The notes: generated from the letters alone by a model not told the origin. A stretch of 64,000 nt of DNA from Oharaeibacter diazotrophicus (GCF_004362745.1 NZ_SNXY01000009.1:124001-188000), one strand, 5' to 3'; positions 9,060 to 18,589 are shown, numbered from the stretch's first letter. Made by a program: numbers and translations.

Positions 9060-10436
9060 TCACCCCCTCAGGGCGGCGTCGATGCTGCGGGCGGCGACCT
9101 TGCCGTGCTCGACCGCCTGGACCGTCAGGTCCTCGCCGCCGAGCACGCAGTCGCCGCCGGCCCAGACCTTGGCGAGCGAGGTGCGGCCGTCGGCGTCGAC
9201 CAGGATGCGGTTCTTCTCGAGCGCGAGCGCCTCCGCGCCCTCCCCCGCCACCGGCCCCGGCACAAACACCTGGCCGATCGCCTTCATCACCTGGTCGCAG
9301 GGGATGGTGAACCGCTCGCCGGTGCCCTCGAGGCGGCCGGTGGCGCCGATCGCGGTGCGCTCGAACGTGACACCGGTCACGATCCCGCTGGCGCCGGTCA
9401 GCGCGCGCGGCTCGGCCCAGTGGACGATGGCGACGCCGGCGAGCATGGCGACCTCCTGCTCGTAGGGCGAGGCGTTCATCTGCCCGGGGCCGCGGCGGTA
9501 GACCATGGTCACCTCCTCGGCGCCGAGCTTCTTGGCCTGTACGGCGGCGTCGACCGCGGTCATGCCGCCGCCGATGACGACGACGCGACGGCCGACCGGA
9601 ACGCTCGCCTTGTCGGCGGCCTGACGCAGCCCCTCGATCCAGGCGACGGCGTCCTCGACGCCGGCGAGCCCCTCGCCCTCGACGGCGAGGGCGTTGACCG
9701 CCTGCAGGCCGAGGCCGAGGAAGACGGCGTCGTAGTCGCGCCTCAGATCGGACAGCAGCACGTCGCGGCCGAGCGCCCGGCCGGTCTCGACGGCGATGCC
9801 GCCGATGCCGAGCACGAAGTCGACCTCCTTCTGGGCGAAGTCGTCCGGGGCCTTGTAGGTGGCGATGCCGTGCTCGTTGAGGCCGCCGGCCTTGGCGCGG
9901 GCCTCGAAGATCACGACCTCGTGGCCGGCGCTCGCAAGCGCGTGGGCGGCGGCGAGGCCGGCCGGGCCGGCGCCGACCACGGCGACACGCTTGCCGGTCG
10001 GGGCGGCGCGGGTGCCGAAGCGGTCGTGGCTGGCCATGTAGTGGTCGGTGGCGTGGCGCTGCAGCAGGCCGATGCGCACCGGGGCGTCCTCGGCGTCGTT
10101 GCGCACGCAGGCCTCTTCGCACAGCGTCTCGGTCGGGCAGACGCGGGCGCACATGCCGCCGAGGATGTTGGCCTGGAAAATCGTCGCCGCCGCGCCGTCG
10201 GGGTTGCCGGTGTTGATCTTGCGGATGAACAGCGGGATGTCGATCGAGGTCGGGCACGCCTTCTGGCACGGCGCGTCGTAGCAGAAGTAGCAGCGGTCGC
10301 TCTCGACCAGCGCCTCGTGGCGGTCGAGCGGGGCGTGGAGATCGGTAAAGTTGGCCGCGTAGTCGGCCGGGGCGAGCCGGCCGGGGGCGATGTCGGCGAC
10401 GGGTGCCGGAGCGATGGTCTCTGCGACCGACGACAT
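9060..10436 (-). CDS. preT: NAD-dependent dihydropyrimidine dehydrogenase, PreT subunit
   Basis: 458 residues from ATG 10436 (MSSVAETIAPAP), with a strong GGAGGAG SD; a longer in-frame start gives an unlikely Arg-rich leader. The N-terminal part resembles the GltD/DPD alpha-helical Fe-S domain with RCYFCYDAPCQKACPTSIDIP split cysteines and CARVCPTETLCEEAC. An FAD dinucleotide fold (VAVVGAGPAGLAAAHAL) and a second NAD(P) fold (VVVIGGGMTAVDAA) follow, then AGGDCVLGGEDLTVQAVEHGK near the C-terminus. PreT passes electrons from NADH to PreA. preT is the first gene of a preTA unit that reads away from the probable RutR-type motif at 10,608. Confidence 0.94.
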   Translation of the reverse strand: MSSVAETIAPAPVADIAPGRLAPADYAANFTDLHAPLDRHEALVESDRCYFCYDAPCQKACPTSIDIPLFIRKINTGNPDGAAATIFQANILGGMCARVCPTETLCEEACVRNDAEDAPVRIGLLQRHATDHYMASHDRFGTRAAPTGKRVAVVGAGPAGLAAAHALASAGHEVVIFEARAKAGGLNEHGIATYKAPDDFAQKEVDFVLGIGGIAVETGRALGRDVLLSDLRRDYDAVFLGLGLQAVNALAVEGEGLAGVEDAVAWIEGLRQAADKASVPVGRRVVVIGGGMTAVDAAVQAKKLGAEEVTMVYRRGPGQMNASPYEQEVAMLAGVAIVHWAEPRALTGASGIVTGVTFERTAIGATGRLEGTGERFTIPCDQVMKAIGQVFVPGPVAGEGAEALALEKNRILVDADGRTSLAKVWAGGDCVLGGEDLTVQAVEHGKVAARSIDAALRG

Positions 10437-10811
10437 GGGATGCACTCCTCCTCGCGCCGGAACGGCCCAGCGGACGGCCCCGGACGGTCGATGTTCGGCG
10501 AAATCTCGAAGACGCGGCGCGCCGCGCCCCTCACGCGACACCCGGCGGACCGGCCGGGCGAACCCTCTGGATCGCGGATCTGGCGCCCGCTGTTTCCTTG
10601 ATCTTTCGGTAAAAATTTTTCGCGGTCAAGGGGCGTTTTCCGAGCGGAACCGCCGAAAAGATGAGCAGGGAGGGAGATGTGGCGTGGCAAGGCGGCGGCC
10701 GGGCAGGCCGCAGCGGCGCGCGAGGCCGGAAGGACGACGAAGGAGGCCGCGGCGACATCCGTCGTCGCGGATGGGGCGATCAGGCGGCTCGCCGGCCCCG
10801 TCGCGCCGTGG
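10437..10811. other. Intergenic region upstream of preT
   Basis: 375 bp without a convincing gene. It holds the preT leader and promoter region and the 3' flank of the glycine-rich protein gene. Beyond the A5T5/GGTCAA motif I see no clear terminator or further operator. Confidence 0.5.
10608..10631 (-). promoter_or_regulatory. Putative RutR-type site upstream of preT
   Basis: GGTAAAAATTTTTCGCGGTCAA lies about 170 bp upstream of the preT start. Read on the gene strand it begins TTGACCGCGAAAAATTTTT. Both the TTGACCG half-site and the AAAAATTTT block are shared with the rutR upstream region (4339-4356). The second half of the known E. coli consensus is not conserved, so the call is tentative. 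Confidence 0.3.
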
Positions 10812-12740
10812 TCACAGCGCCCCGTCCACCGTGTCCGTTCCCAGCACGGTCGTGGTGCCGGTACGCGAGAGGAGTTCGACCCGGTAGGTCTTGCCGGCCG
10901 GCTTCAGGGCGGCGGCGGCGAGCGGGAGGACGACGCGGACGGCGTTCTTCGTCGGGTCGGACTGTGCCGTCCCGGGGATCGCGACGAGCGAGACCGTGCC
11001 GGAGGGCAGCGCACCCGCGGCGAAGTCGCCGGCGGAGACCGGTCGGGCGCCGCCGCCGGGCACGACGCGCCAGCGGATCCGCGTCGCCGCGGAGACGTCG
11101 CCGAGCCGGATCACGTTGAACGAGAGCACCGGCTTGCCGTTGGCGTCGGTTCCCCGCCCGAGGTCGTGGACATAGGCGACGGCGGCGGCCACCGTCGCGC
11201 CGCCGACCGCACCGGAGCCCTTGGTGAGGATGCCCGAGACGCCGCGGCCGGCCGGTCCTTTCGGGCGGATCGGAGCGTCGGCGCCGGCCTTGCCGTCGCG
11301 GCCGTCCGCCGCGGTCGGCAGATCGCCCTGGTAGCGGATGACGAAACTCATGCCGGTGTACTCCCACAGGAAGTAGCGCCCGGCCTTGTGGAGGCCGCCG
11401 AGGCCGCCGTCGCCGACCGTGCCCCCGAAGCCGTGGTAGCTCAGCGGGTCGCCGCCGGCGCCGCCGGTGCCGACATAGGCCGACGTCACCGCGGCGGTGC
11501 CCGTGACCTTGCCGTAGTTGAGGATCGCCCCGGCCGCGTCACCGCCCGCACCCATGATGCCGCCGGTCCCGGCGTCGCCGCCGCGCCCGCCCGCCCCGCC
11601 GCGGCCGCCGACGGTGTAGGCGGTGAAACCGCAGGGATGGACTTCGGAGTCGAGGCAAGGATCGTAGGTGCCGCCGTTGTCGAAACCGAAGGTGCCGCGC
11701 GGGATCTTCTCCCAACCGCCGGCCGGCAGCCCCTTGACGCCGCCGCGGCCGCCGACGCCGCCGCCGCCGGCGTTGCCGCCGCTGCCGCCCGAACCGCCGC
11801 GCCCGCCGGCTCCGCCCACGGCCTCGCCGCCGCCGGCGAGATAGCCGAAATAGGCGGAGCGACCGCCGAAGGCGACGTCGACCAGCGTCGTCACCGCGCC
11901 CTTGTCGTTGAAGATCGCGCCGCCGGCGTCGCCGCCGCGGCCGCCCGTGCCGCCGCGGCCACCGTCGCCGCCGTTGCCGCCGGCACCGCCCGCGCCACCC
12001 GCCTTCACCGACGGGTCGATGGTGTCGTCCTGGTGCAGCACCGCGTTGCCGCCGCTGCCGCCGTAGCCGCCGTTGCCGCCGCGACCGCCGCCGCCGCCGA
12101 GCCCGCCGTAACCGCCGACGACGTGGAAACGGCCGAAGGTGGTGCGCACCAGGGTGAGCCGGCCGTGGTTGACGAACTTGCCGCCGACCGGATCGGCCTT
12201 GCCGCCGGACCCGCCGGCGAGACCGGGAGTGCCGTTGCCACCGCGTCCGCCGGGCGCGCTCTTCAGGTCGTCGCCGCCGATGTCGCCGTGGCTCTCGCCG
12301 GGCGCGCCGCCCTCGCCCCAGACGCCTTGGGTGCCAGTGTTACCGGCGGTGCCGATCACGCCGCCGATGTCGAAATGGGCACCGACGACGGTGAGATCCG
12401 TGCCCTTCGCGACCTCGAACATCGGCCGCTCGAACCGCATGTAGGCGTAGAGCTGGCCGACGCCGTCGTCGTCGGGATCGGCGTCGAAGGTGACCGGGTC
12501 GCCGTCGGAGACGCGGATCGTGTCCTCGAGGGCGATCAGGTAGAGCTTGGGGCCGACCACGATCCGGTCCGGCCCGGGCCGCTTCGCTGCGATGGCGAAG
12601 GCCTCGCGCAGCGTCGTCGCCGCTCCGTCGGTGCCGTCGTCGACGCCGCTGGTGACGACGATCCTCGGATTGGCCGCGAGCGCCGGCGCGGCGGTCGACA
12701 GGACGGCGAGCGAAACCCAGGCGACGGCGGCGACACCCAT
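10812..12740 (-). CDS. Secreted glycine-rich repeat protein (GGxGG-rich, possible adhesin/autotransporter-like)
   Basis: 642 residues from ATG 12740, preceded by GGGAGGG and opening a signal peptide (MGVAAVAWVSLAVLSTAAPALA). After cleavage comes NPRIVVTSGVDDGTD and TTLREAFAIA, the kind of start seen in bacterial proteins with CSLREA-like and right-handed beta-helix regions. From about residue 150 to 440 the protein is dominated by GGxGG, GGRGGxGG and GGAGG blocks between short beta-like segments. The last 130 residues are ordinary (VSFNVIRLGDV, RVELLSRTG) and may be a beta-sandwich. No sortase, lipobox or beta-barrel is visible. I do not recognise a characterised homologue. A surface or matrix role is an inference. 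Confidence 0.7.
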   Translation of the reverse strand: MGVAAVAWVSLAVLSTAAPALAANPRIVVTSGVDDGTDGAATTLREAFAIAAKRPGPDRIVVGPKLYLIALEDTIRVSDGDPVTFDADPDDDGVGQLYAYMRFERPMFEVAKGTDLTVVGAHFDIGGVIGTAGNTGTQGVWGEGGAPGESHGDIGGDDLKSAPGGRGGNGTPGLAGGSGGKADPVGGKFVNHGRLTLVRTTFGRFHVVGGYGGLGGGGGRGGNGGYGGSGGNAVLHQDDTIDPSVKAGGAGGAGGNGGDGGRGGTGGRGGDAGGAIFNDKGAVTTLVDVAFGGRSAYFGYLAGGGEAVGGAGGRGGSGGSGGNAGGGGVGGRGGVKGLPAGGWEKIPRGTFGFDNGGTYDPCLDSEVHPCGFTAYTVGGRGGAGGRGGDAGTGGIMGAGGDAAGAILNYGKVTGTAAVTSAYVGTGGAGGDPLSYHGFGGTVGDGGLGGLHKAGRYFLWEYTGMSFVIRYQGDLPTAADGRDGKAGADAPIRPKGPAGRGVSGILTKGSGAVGGATVAAAVAYVHDLGRGTDANGKPVLSFNVIRLGDVSAATRIRWRVVPGGGARPVSAGDFAAGALPSGTVSLVAIPGTAQSDPTKNAVRVVLPLAAAALKPAGKTYRVELLSRTGTTTVLGTDTVDGAL

Positions 12741-12845
12741 GGCGGAAGGCCCTCCCGCGGCGCGACCGGGCCGGCCGCGGCGGACCACCTTAACCGATTG
12801 CATCCGCCGTCCGCCATTCACATCGCGAACGGCGGTCGGAACGGA

Positions 12846-15071
12846 TCAGCCGTTCGCCGCCCTGCCCCCTCGCGCCTTGCGGCCGACGAGGGAACGGATG
12901 GCGTTCTCGACGATGCGGTGTCCGGCGTCGTCGCCGAGGGTCATGATCGATTCCGGATGGAACTGCACCGCGGCCATCGGCTCGCTCTGGTGCTCGATCG
13001 CCATCACGACGCCGTCGTCGGTGGCGGCGGTGACGGCGAAGCCCTCGGGCAGCGTCTCCGGCAGGGCGTGGATCGAGTGGTAGCGCCCGACGATGATGCG
13101 CTCGGGCAGGCCGGTGAACAGCATCGAGTTGCGTGCCACCGCGATCTCGGACGGCTTGCCGTGCACGGGGATCTCGAGCCGGGCCAGGGTCGCGCCCGTG
13201 ACCTCCGCCATCGCCTGCAGGCCGAGGCAGACGCCGAACACCGGCAGGTCGCGCTCGCGCGCCGCTTGGATCGTCCGCGTGCAGTGGAAGTCCGACGGGC
13301 TGCCGGGGCCGGGCGACATCACCACGAGATCGGGCGCGAGCCGATCGAACTCGGCGGGGTCGACGCCGACGCCCTTCGACGAGCGCACCGTCGTCACCGT
13401 CGCGCCGGTCTGGCGGAAGTAGTTGGCGAGGGTGTGGACGAAGCTGTCCTCGTGGTCGACCAGCACGACGCGCAAGCCCGCGCCGACCAGTTCCGGCCCG
13501 TTGGTGAGCGCCGCGGCCGCGGTCTTGCCGGCGTCGCGGATCGCCGCGATCATCGCCGAGGCCTTGAGCTCGGTCTCGCGCTCCTCCTCGTGCGGGTCGC
13601 TGTCGTAGAGCAGCGTCGCACCCGCACGGACCTCGGCGACGCCGTGCTTGATCCGCACGGTGCGCAGCGTCAGGCCGGTGTTGAGGTCGCCGTTCATCAG
13701 GATGGCGCCGACGGCGCCGCCGTACCAGGCGCGCGGGCTCTTCTCGTGGTCCTCGATGAACTGCATCGCCCAGAGCTTGGGCGCGCCGGTCACCGTCACC
13801 GCCCAGGCGTGCGACAGGAAGGCGTCGAGCGCGTCCATGTCGTCGCGCAGGCGTCCCTCGATGTGGTCGACCGTGTGGATCAGGCGCGAGTAGAGCTCGA
13901 TCTGGCGCCGGCCGATCACGCGCACCGAACCGGGCTCGCAGATGCGGCTCTTGTCGTTGCGGTCGACGTCGGAGCACATGGTGAGCTCCGCCTCGTCCTT
14001 CTTGGAGTTGAGGAGCGTGCGGATCTGCGCCTCGTCCTCGATGGCGTTGCGGCCGCGGCGGATCGTGCCGGAGATCGGGCAGGTCTCGACCCGGCGGCCG
14101 GAGGAGACGCGGACGTACATCTCCGGCGAGGCGCCGACGAGATACTCCTGCTCGCCGAGATTGAACATGAAGCCGTAGGGGCTCGGGTTGATCTCCTGCA
14201 GCTTGCGGGAGATCGCCGAGGGCGGCGCCGCGGGGCGCTCGTAGAAGGTCTGGCCGGGCACCACCTCGAACAGGTCGCCGCGCTTGAAATACTCCACCGC
14301 CTTGCCGACGGCGGCGGCGTATTCGCCGGGCTCGTGGTCGCCTCGGCCGGGGATGCGGTCGGACGGGCGGAACGGCTCGCGGCTGCCGTCGCGCGGCAGG
14401 CCGGCGGTGGCGGCACCGGCGACGGTGAAGTCGTAGGCGTAGACGGTCGCCTCGGCGCCGTAGTGGTCGACGATCAGGATCTCGTCGGGGAAGTAGAGCA
14501 CGAGATCGCGCTGGTCGGCCGGGCGCTCCAGACGGAAGCGCACCGGCTCGAACTGGAAGGCGAGGTCGTAGCCGAAGGAGCCCCAGAGGCCGAGATTGCC
14601 GTCCTCGTCGGTGCGGAAGTGGGCGACGATGCGCCGGATCACCGAGAACACCGACGGCTGGCGCGAGCGCTCCTCCTCGGCGAAGCGGCCGGCGGGCGTC
14701 TTCACGGTCATGCGGATCGCGCTCGCCGTGGTCTCGACCGCGGCGAGGTCGTCGCCGGCGCGCACCGCGGCGTCGAAGGCCGGCAGCAGCACGCGGCCGC
14801 GGGCGTTGAGCGCCTCGATCACGAGGTCGCGGCCGCGGGCGGTCAGCGCCACCGGCGGGTCGACGAAGGCGATGTCCCAGCGCGAATATCGGCCGGGATA
14901 CTCGTAGTTTGACGACAGAACCGCGCCGCGGCGCTCGTCGAGCATGTCGACGTAGGCGAGCGCGGCGTCCTTGTAGGGCACCTGCCGCGGCCGCCGCTCG
15001 ACGGCGACGCCGCCGGCGGTGGTGAACTCCCTCGTCGTCTCCGCCATCGCGCCCGCCTTCCCCTCAGCCAT
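12846..15071 (-). CDS. trpE: Anthranilate synthase, fused TrpE-TrpG (aminase + glutamine amidotransferase)
   Basis: 741 residues from ATG 15071; ATG 15047 with its own GGGGAAGG is an alternative. The TrpE part (about 1-520) includes [25 protein letters not shown], the Trp/chorismate segment [15 protein letters not shown], and [11 protein letters not shown]. The TrpG part (about 540-735) has [28 protein letters not shown], the nucleophile Cys in [12 protein letters not shown], and His-Pro-Glu in VQFHPESIM. The enzyme makes anthranilate from chorismate and glutamine, the committed step of Trp synthesis. The fusion is typical of Rhizobiales. Expression is very likely controlled by the attenuator immediately upstream. 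Confidence 0.96.
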   Translation of the reverse strand: MAEGKAGAMAETTREFTTAGGVAVERRPRQVPYKDAALAYVDMLDERRGAVLSSNYEYPGRYSRWDIAFVDPPVALTARGRDLVIEALNARGRVLLPAFDAAVRAGDDLAAVETTASAIRMTVKTPAGRFAEEERSRQPSVFSVIRRIVAHFRTDEDGNLGLWGSFGYDLAFQFEPVRFRLERPADQRDLVLYFPDEILIVDHYGAEATVYAYDFTVAGAATAGLPRDGSREPFRPSDRIPGRGDHEPGEYAAAVGKAVEYFKRGDLFEVVPGQTFYERPAAPPSAISRKLQEINPSPYGFMFNLGEQEYLVGASPEMYVRVSSGRRVETCPISGTIRRGRNAIEDEAQIRTLLNSKKDEAELTMCSDVDRNDKSRICEPGSVRVIGRRQIELYSRLIHTVDHIEGRLRDDMDALDAFLSHAWAVTVTGAPKLWAMQFIEDHEKSPRAWYGGAVGAILMNGDLNTGLTLRTVRIKHGVAEVRAGATLLYDSDPHEEERETELKASAMIAAIRDAGKTAAAALTNGPELVGAGLRVVLVDHEDSFVHTLANYFRQTGATVTTVRSSKGVGVDPAEFDRLAPDLVVMSPGPGSPSDFHCTRTIQAARERDLPVFGVCLGLQAMAEVTGATLARLEIPVHGKPSEIAVARNSMLFTGLPERIIVGRYHSIHALPETLPEGFAVTAATDDGVVMAIEHQSEPMAAVQFHPESIMTLGDDAGHRIVENAIRSLVGRKARGGRAANG

Positions 15072-15130
15072 GATCCGAGCCTTTCCCGAACGCCGCCGCG
15101 TCACCACCCGGAAAGCCTCGTCACGATACG

Positions 15131-15161
15131 AAAAAGGCCGCCGGGGAGATCCCGAGCGGCC
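15131..15161 (-). terminator. trp attenuator terminator
   Basis: On the minus strand GGCCGCTCGGG-ATCT-CCCCGGCGGCC forms a GC stem directly followed by TTTTTCG, 60 bases before the trpE start. Its left arm GGCCGCTC (15154-15161) is also exactly complementary to GAGCGGCC at 15198-15205, which overlaps the leader stop codon. The mutually exclusive antiterminator and terminator of classical attenuation are therefore both present. Confidence 0.9.
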
Positions 15162-15203
15162 GATCCGTCCATCGTCGACACACGCACGTCGCCGGAGGGC
15201 CGC

Positions 15204-15257
15204 TCACGAGGAGAGGCGCCACCACCACCGGCCGAGGACGACGGACTGCGTGTTCAT
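15204..15257 (-). CDS. trpL: trp operon leader peptide TrpL
   Basis: 17 codons reading MNTQSVVLGRWWWRLSS and stop, with three consecutive Trp codons, upstream of trpE(G). Ribosome stalling at the UGG codons when charged tRNA-Trp is scarce would favour pairing of GAGCGGCC with GGCCGCTC and prevent the terminator. The start codon falls at the predicted transcription start, so the message is probably leaderless. In Sinorhizobium meliloti the released leader RNA (rnTrpL) and peptide act in trans; whether that happens here is unknown. Confidence 0.9.
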   Translation of the reverse strand: MNTQSVVLGRWWWRLSS

Positions 15258-15258
15258 G

Positions 15259-15294
15259 GGCGCGGACCATAGGGGAAAGCCGGGCGGTTGTCCA
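15259..15294 (-). promoter_or_regulatory. Sigma70-type promoter of trpL-trpE(G)
   Basis: Minus-strand TGGACA (15294-15289), a 17 base spacer and TATGGT (15271-15266). The expected start point falls within a base or two of the trpL ATG at 15257, matching a leaderless leader RNA. Confidence 0.65.
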
Positions 15295-15482
15295 TGCGGC
15301 CCCCGTGCGCCGTTCCACCCCGCGGCCGGGGGGTGTCCGGTCGGCTCGTCGCTTGACCGGCCGAGCCCGAGGCTGCGATCACTGGGCGACGACGGCGCCC
15401 TCCCCTTGCCCGAGGGCGCGAGAGCTTCGCCGCCCGACCTCGGACGGCGCTGCGCCGGCAGGGCGCGACGAGGAGGGGACCG

Positions 15483-15839
15483 ATGAAGACGGCGACGATG
15501 GCCGCGGCGATGTTGGCCGCGGTGGTGACGGGTGCTGCGGCGCAGGACGTCGGCGGCAGCTACTCGGTCTACGGAACCAACTTCGACGGCAGCCACTACA
15601 AGGGCACCGTCACCATCAAGGGCACCGGCGGCGACACCTGCCGGATCAGCTGGAACACCGGCGGCACCTCGAGCGGCCTCTGCATGCGCTCGGGCAGCAT
15701 CCTGGCGGCGAGCTACACCACCGACGGCGGCGCCAAGGGCCTCGTCGTCTACAAGATCAAGGCCGACGGTTCGCTCGACGGCACCTGGACCGTCGCCGAC
15801 ACCAAGGGCGTCGGCTACGAGGTCCTGACCCCGCGCTGA
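15483..15839 (+). CDS. Small secreted protein of unknown function
   Basis: 118 residues with SD AGGAGGGG just before the ATG. A signal peptide (MKTATMAAAMLAAVVTGAAA) is followed by a compact domain rich in Gly, Thr and Tyr: VGGSYSVYGTNFDGSHYKGTV, one pair of cysteines (DTCRISW and GLCMRSG) that may form a disulfide, and SLDGTWTVAD. The alternating hydrophobic pattern suggests a small beta-barrel or sandwich. I do not recognise the family. It sits alone between the divergent trp leader and pepN. Confidence 0.75.
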   Translation: MKTATMAAAMLAAVVTGAAAQDVGGSYSVYGTNFDGSHYKGTVTIKGTGGDTCRISWNTGGTSSGLCMRSGSILAASYTTDGGAKGLVVYKIKADGSLDGTWTVADTKGVGYEVLTPR

Positions 15840-15946
15840 GCCGCCCGCTCGGCGCCGGCGCGTCCGCGCCGGCGCATGACAGCACCGCGCGGGGCTGCTA
15901 TCCCTCCGGGATTCCGGCGCGAGCCGAGGTCCAGAGGAACAGCCCC

Positions 15947-18589
15947 GTGCGCACCGACACCGCTCCCGCCGTCCGCCTCGCCGACTACGCGCCGACGGCC
16001 TACGCGATCCCGACGGTGGCGCTCGACGTCCGCCTCGCCGAGACCGGGACGCTCGTGACCGCGACGATCGCCTTCACCCGCCGCGACGGCACCCCGGCCG
16101 GCGCCGAGCTGGTGCTCGACGGCGACGAGCTCGACCTCGTGTCGGCCGCTCTCGACGGCGCGCCGCTCGCCCCCGACGCGTTCACGGCCTCCGCCGACCG
16201 CTTCGTCTTGAAGGCGCCGCCGGCCGGGCCCTTCGCGCTGACGCTGACGACCCGGCTCGACCCGGCGACCAACACCAAGCTGATGGGGCTCTACCGCTCC
16301 TCCGGCACCTGGTGCACCCAGTGCGAGGCCGAGGGCTTCCGCCGCATCACCTATTTCCTCGACCGCCCGGACGTATTGTCGGTCTACACCGTGCGCATGG
16401 AGGCCGACCGCACCGCCGCGCCGGTGCTGCTCGCCAACGGCAACCCGGTCGAGGCCGGCGATGCCGGCGACGGCCGCCACTTCGCCGTCTGGCACGATCC
16501 CTGGCCGAAGCCGGCCTACCTGTTCGCGCTGGTCGCCGGCGACCTCGCAGTGCTGAAGGACGAGTTCGTCACCTGCTCGGGCCGGCGCGTCGAGCTCGGC
16601 GTCTACGTCGAGCACGGCAATGTGGCCCGCGTCGGCTACGCCATGGACGCCCTGAAGCGCTCGATGCGCTGGGACGAGGAGGCGTTCGGCCGCGAATACG
16701 ACCTCGACGTCTTCAACGTCGTCGCCGTCGGAGACTTCAACATGGGGGCCATGGAGAACAAGGGCCTCAACATCTTCAACGACAAGTACGTGCTCGCCGA
16801 CCCGGATGTCGCCACCGACGCCGACTACGCCGGCATCGAGGCGGTGATCGCCCACGAGTACTTCCACAACTGGACGGGCAACCGCATCACCTGCCGCGAC
16901 TGGTTCCAGCTCTGCCTCAAGGAAGGGCTGACCGTGTTCCGTGACCAAGAGTTCTCGTCCGACATGCGCTCGCGGCCGGTGAAGCGCATCGCCGACGTGC
17001 GCACGCTCCGCAGCCACCAGTTCCCCGAGGACGGCGGCCCGCTCGCCCATCCGGTGCGCCCGGAGACCTACAAGGAGATCAACAACTTCTACACGGCGAC
17101 CGTCTACGAGAAGGGCGCCGAGGTGATCCGGATGCTGAAGACGCTGATCGGCGACGAGGCGTTCCGGCGCGGCATGGACCTCTATTTCGAGCGCCACGAC
17201 GGCGACGCCGCCACCATCGAGGACTTCCTCGCCTGCTTCGCCGAGGCGGCCGACGAGGACCTCGACGCCTTCGCGCGCTGGTACCGTCAGGCCGGCACGC
17301 CCACGGTCGACGTCGCCGAGCACTACGACGCGGCGGCGCGGACCTACACGCTGACGCTGCGCCAGACCGTGCCGCCGACGCCCGGCCAGCCCGACAAGCT
17401 GCCGCACGTGATCCCGGTGCGCTTCGGCCTCGTCGGCCCGAACGGCGGCGACATGGCCCATGCCGGCGTCTCCGGCGCCGAGGTGCGCGGCGACGTGATC
17501 GTGCTGACGCAGCCGCGCCACACCGTGGTGTTCGAGGGTGTCGCCGAGCGGCCGGTGCCCTCGCTGTTCCGCGGCTTCTCGGCGCCGGTGAAGCCCAACG
17601 TCGGGCTGTCGCTGTCCGACCTCACCTTCCTGATGCGCCACGACGGCGACGCCTTCAACCGCTGGCAGGCCTCCTCGACGCTGGCGATGACCATGCTGGT
17701 CGCCGGCGCCCACGCCGCCCGCCGCGGCGGTGTCCCACGAGCCGACGCCGCCTATGTCGACGCCCTCGGCGAGATCGTCGGCGACGACCGGCTCGACCCG
17801 GCCTTCCGCGCCCTGATGCTGGCGGTGCCCGGCGAGAACGACGTCGCCCGCGAACTCGGCGACGACGTAGACCCGGACGCGGTCGCCGCCTCGCACCGGG
17901 CGCTGCGGGTCGCGATCGGCACCCGGCTGAAGCCGGTGCTGTCGACGATCCTCGCCGCCGAGGATCCGGCCGCGCCCTTCGCCCCGGACGCCGCCGGCGC
18001 CGGCCGCCGCGCCCTCGTCAACGCCGCCGGCGACCTCCTGGCCGCCACCGGCGAGGCCGCGGCGCTCGATCGGCTCGCGGCCCGCTTTTCCGCCGCCACC
18101 AACATGACCGACCGCCTCGCGGCGCTGACCAGCCTCGTCCACCGCGACGCGCCGCAGGCCGACGCGGCCCTCGCCGCCTTCGTCGAGCGCTTCGGCGGCG
18201 TACCGCTGGCGGTCGACAAGTGGCTGGCGGTGCAGGCGACCGCCCCGCTCGGCCGCACGCTGGACCGGGTCGCGGCGCTGACCGCGCACCCCGCCTTCTC
18301 CTTCCGCAACCCGAACCGCACGCGTGCCCTCGTCGGCTCCTTCGCGACGCTGAACCCGACCCAGTTCGCCCGCCGCGACGGTGCCGGCTTCGACTTCGTC
18401 GCCGACGTCGTCCGCCGGCTCGACGACAGCAACCCGCAGGTCGCCGCACGCATCCTGGTCGCCTTCCGCTCCTGGCGCTCCTACGAGCCGGAGCGGCGCG
18501 CCCGGGCCGAGGCGGCGCTGCGCCGGATCGCGGCAAAGCGGCCGCTGTCGCGCGACGTCGCCGACATCGTCGAACGGACGCTGGCCTGA
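15947..18589 (+). CDS. pepN: Aminopeptidase N (M1 zinc metallopeptidase)
   Basis: 880 residues from GTG 15947, with SD AGAGGAA eight bases upstream; E. coli PepN is 870. The substrate-binding GAMEN motif is at residues 267-271. The zinc site is HEYFH at 303-307 with Glu326 in LKEGLTVFRDQEF, i.e. HExxH-x18-E. Further on, PETYKEINNFYTATVYEKGAEVIRM carries the transition-state Tyr region. The C-terminal 440 residues are the helical domain typical of PepN. The enzyme removes N-terminal residues from peptides in the cytoplasm. It is a stand-alone gene. Confidence 0.96.
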   Translation: MRTDTAPAVRLADYAPTAYAIPTVALDVRLAETGTLVTATIAFTRRDGTPAGAELVLDGDELDLVSAALDGAPLAPDAFTASADRFVLKAPPAGPFALTLTTRLDPATNTKLMGLYRSSGTWCTQCEAEGFRRITYFLDRPDVLSVYTVRMEADRTAAPVLLANGNPVEAGDAGDGRHFAVWHDPWPKPAYLFALVAGDLAVLKDEFVTCSGRRVELGVYVEHGNVARVGYAMDALKRSMRWDEEAFGREYDLDVFNVVAVGDFNMGAMENKGLNIFNDKYVLADPDVATDADYAGIEAVIAHEYFHNWTGNRITCRDWFQLCLKEGLTVFRDQEFSSDMRSRPVKRIADVRTLRSHQFPEDGGPLAHPVRPETYKEINNFYTATVYEKGAEVIRMLKTLIGDEAFRRGMDLYFERHDGDAATIEDFLACFAEAADEDLDAFARWYRQAGTPTVDVAEHYDAAARTYTLTLRQTVPPTPGQPDKLPHVIPVRFGLVGPNGGDMAHAGVSGAEVRGDVIVLTQPRHTVVFEGVAERPVPSLFRGFSAPVKPNVGLSLSDLTFLMRHDGDAFNRWQASSTLAMTMLVAGAHAARRGGVPRADAAYVDALGEIVGDDRLDPAFRALMLAVPGENDVARELGDDVDPDAVAASHRALRVAIGTRLKPVLSTILAAEDPAAPFAPDAAGAGRRALVNAAGDLLAATGEAAALDRLAARFSAATNMTDRLAALTSLVHRDAPQADAALAAFVERFGGVPLAVDKWLAVQATAPLGRTLDRVAALTAHPAFSFRNPNRTRALVGSFATLNPTQFARRDGAGFDFVADVVRRLDDSNPQVAARILVAFRSWRSYEPERRARAEAALRRIAAKRPLSRDVADIVERTLA

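Noticed and set aside
10812-12740. Glycine-rich protein as a mycobacterial PE_PGRS protein
   Set aside because: It has a conventional signal peptide and no PE domain; the likeness is limited to GGxGG composition.
10677-14912. 1,411-codon plus-strand frame antisense to the glycine-rich gene and trpE(G)
   Set aside because: It is a high-GC shadow: composition is Val/Asp/Gly/Arg-rich with no domain, and the opposite strand encodes well-conserved proteins.
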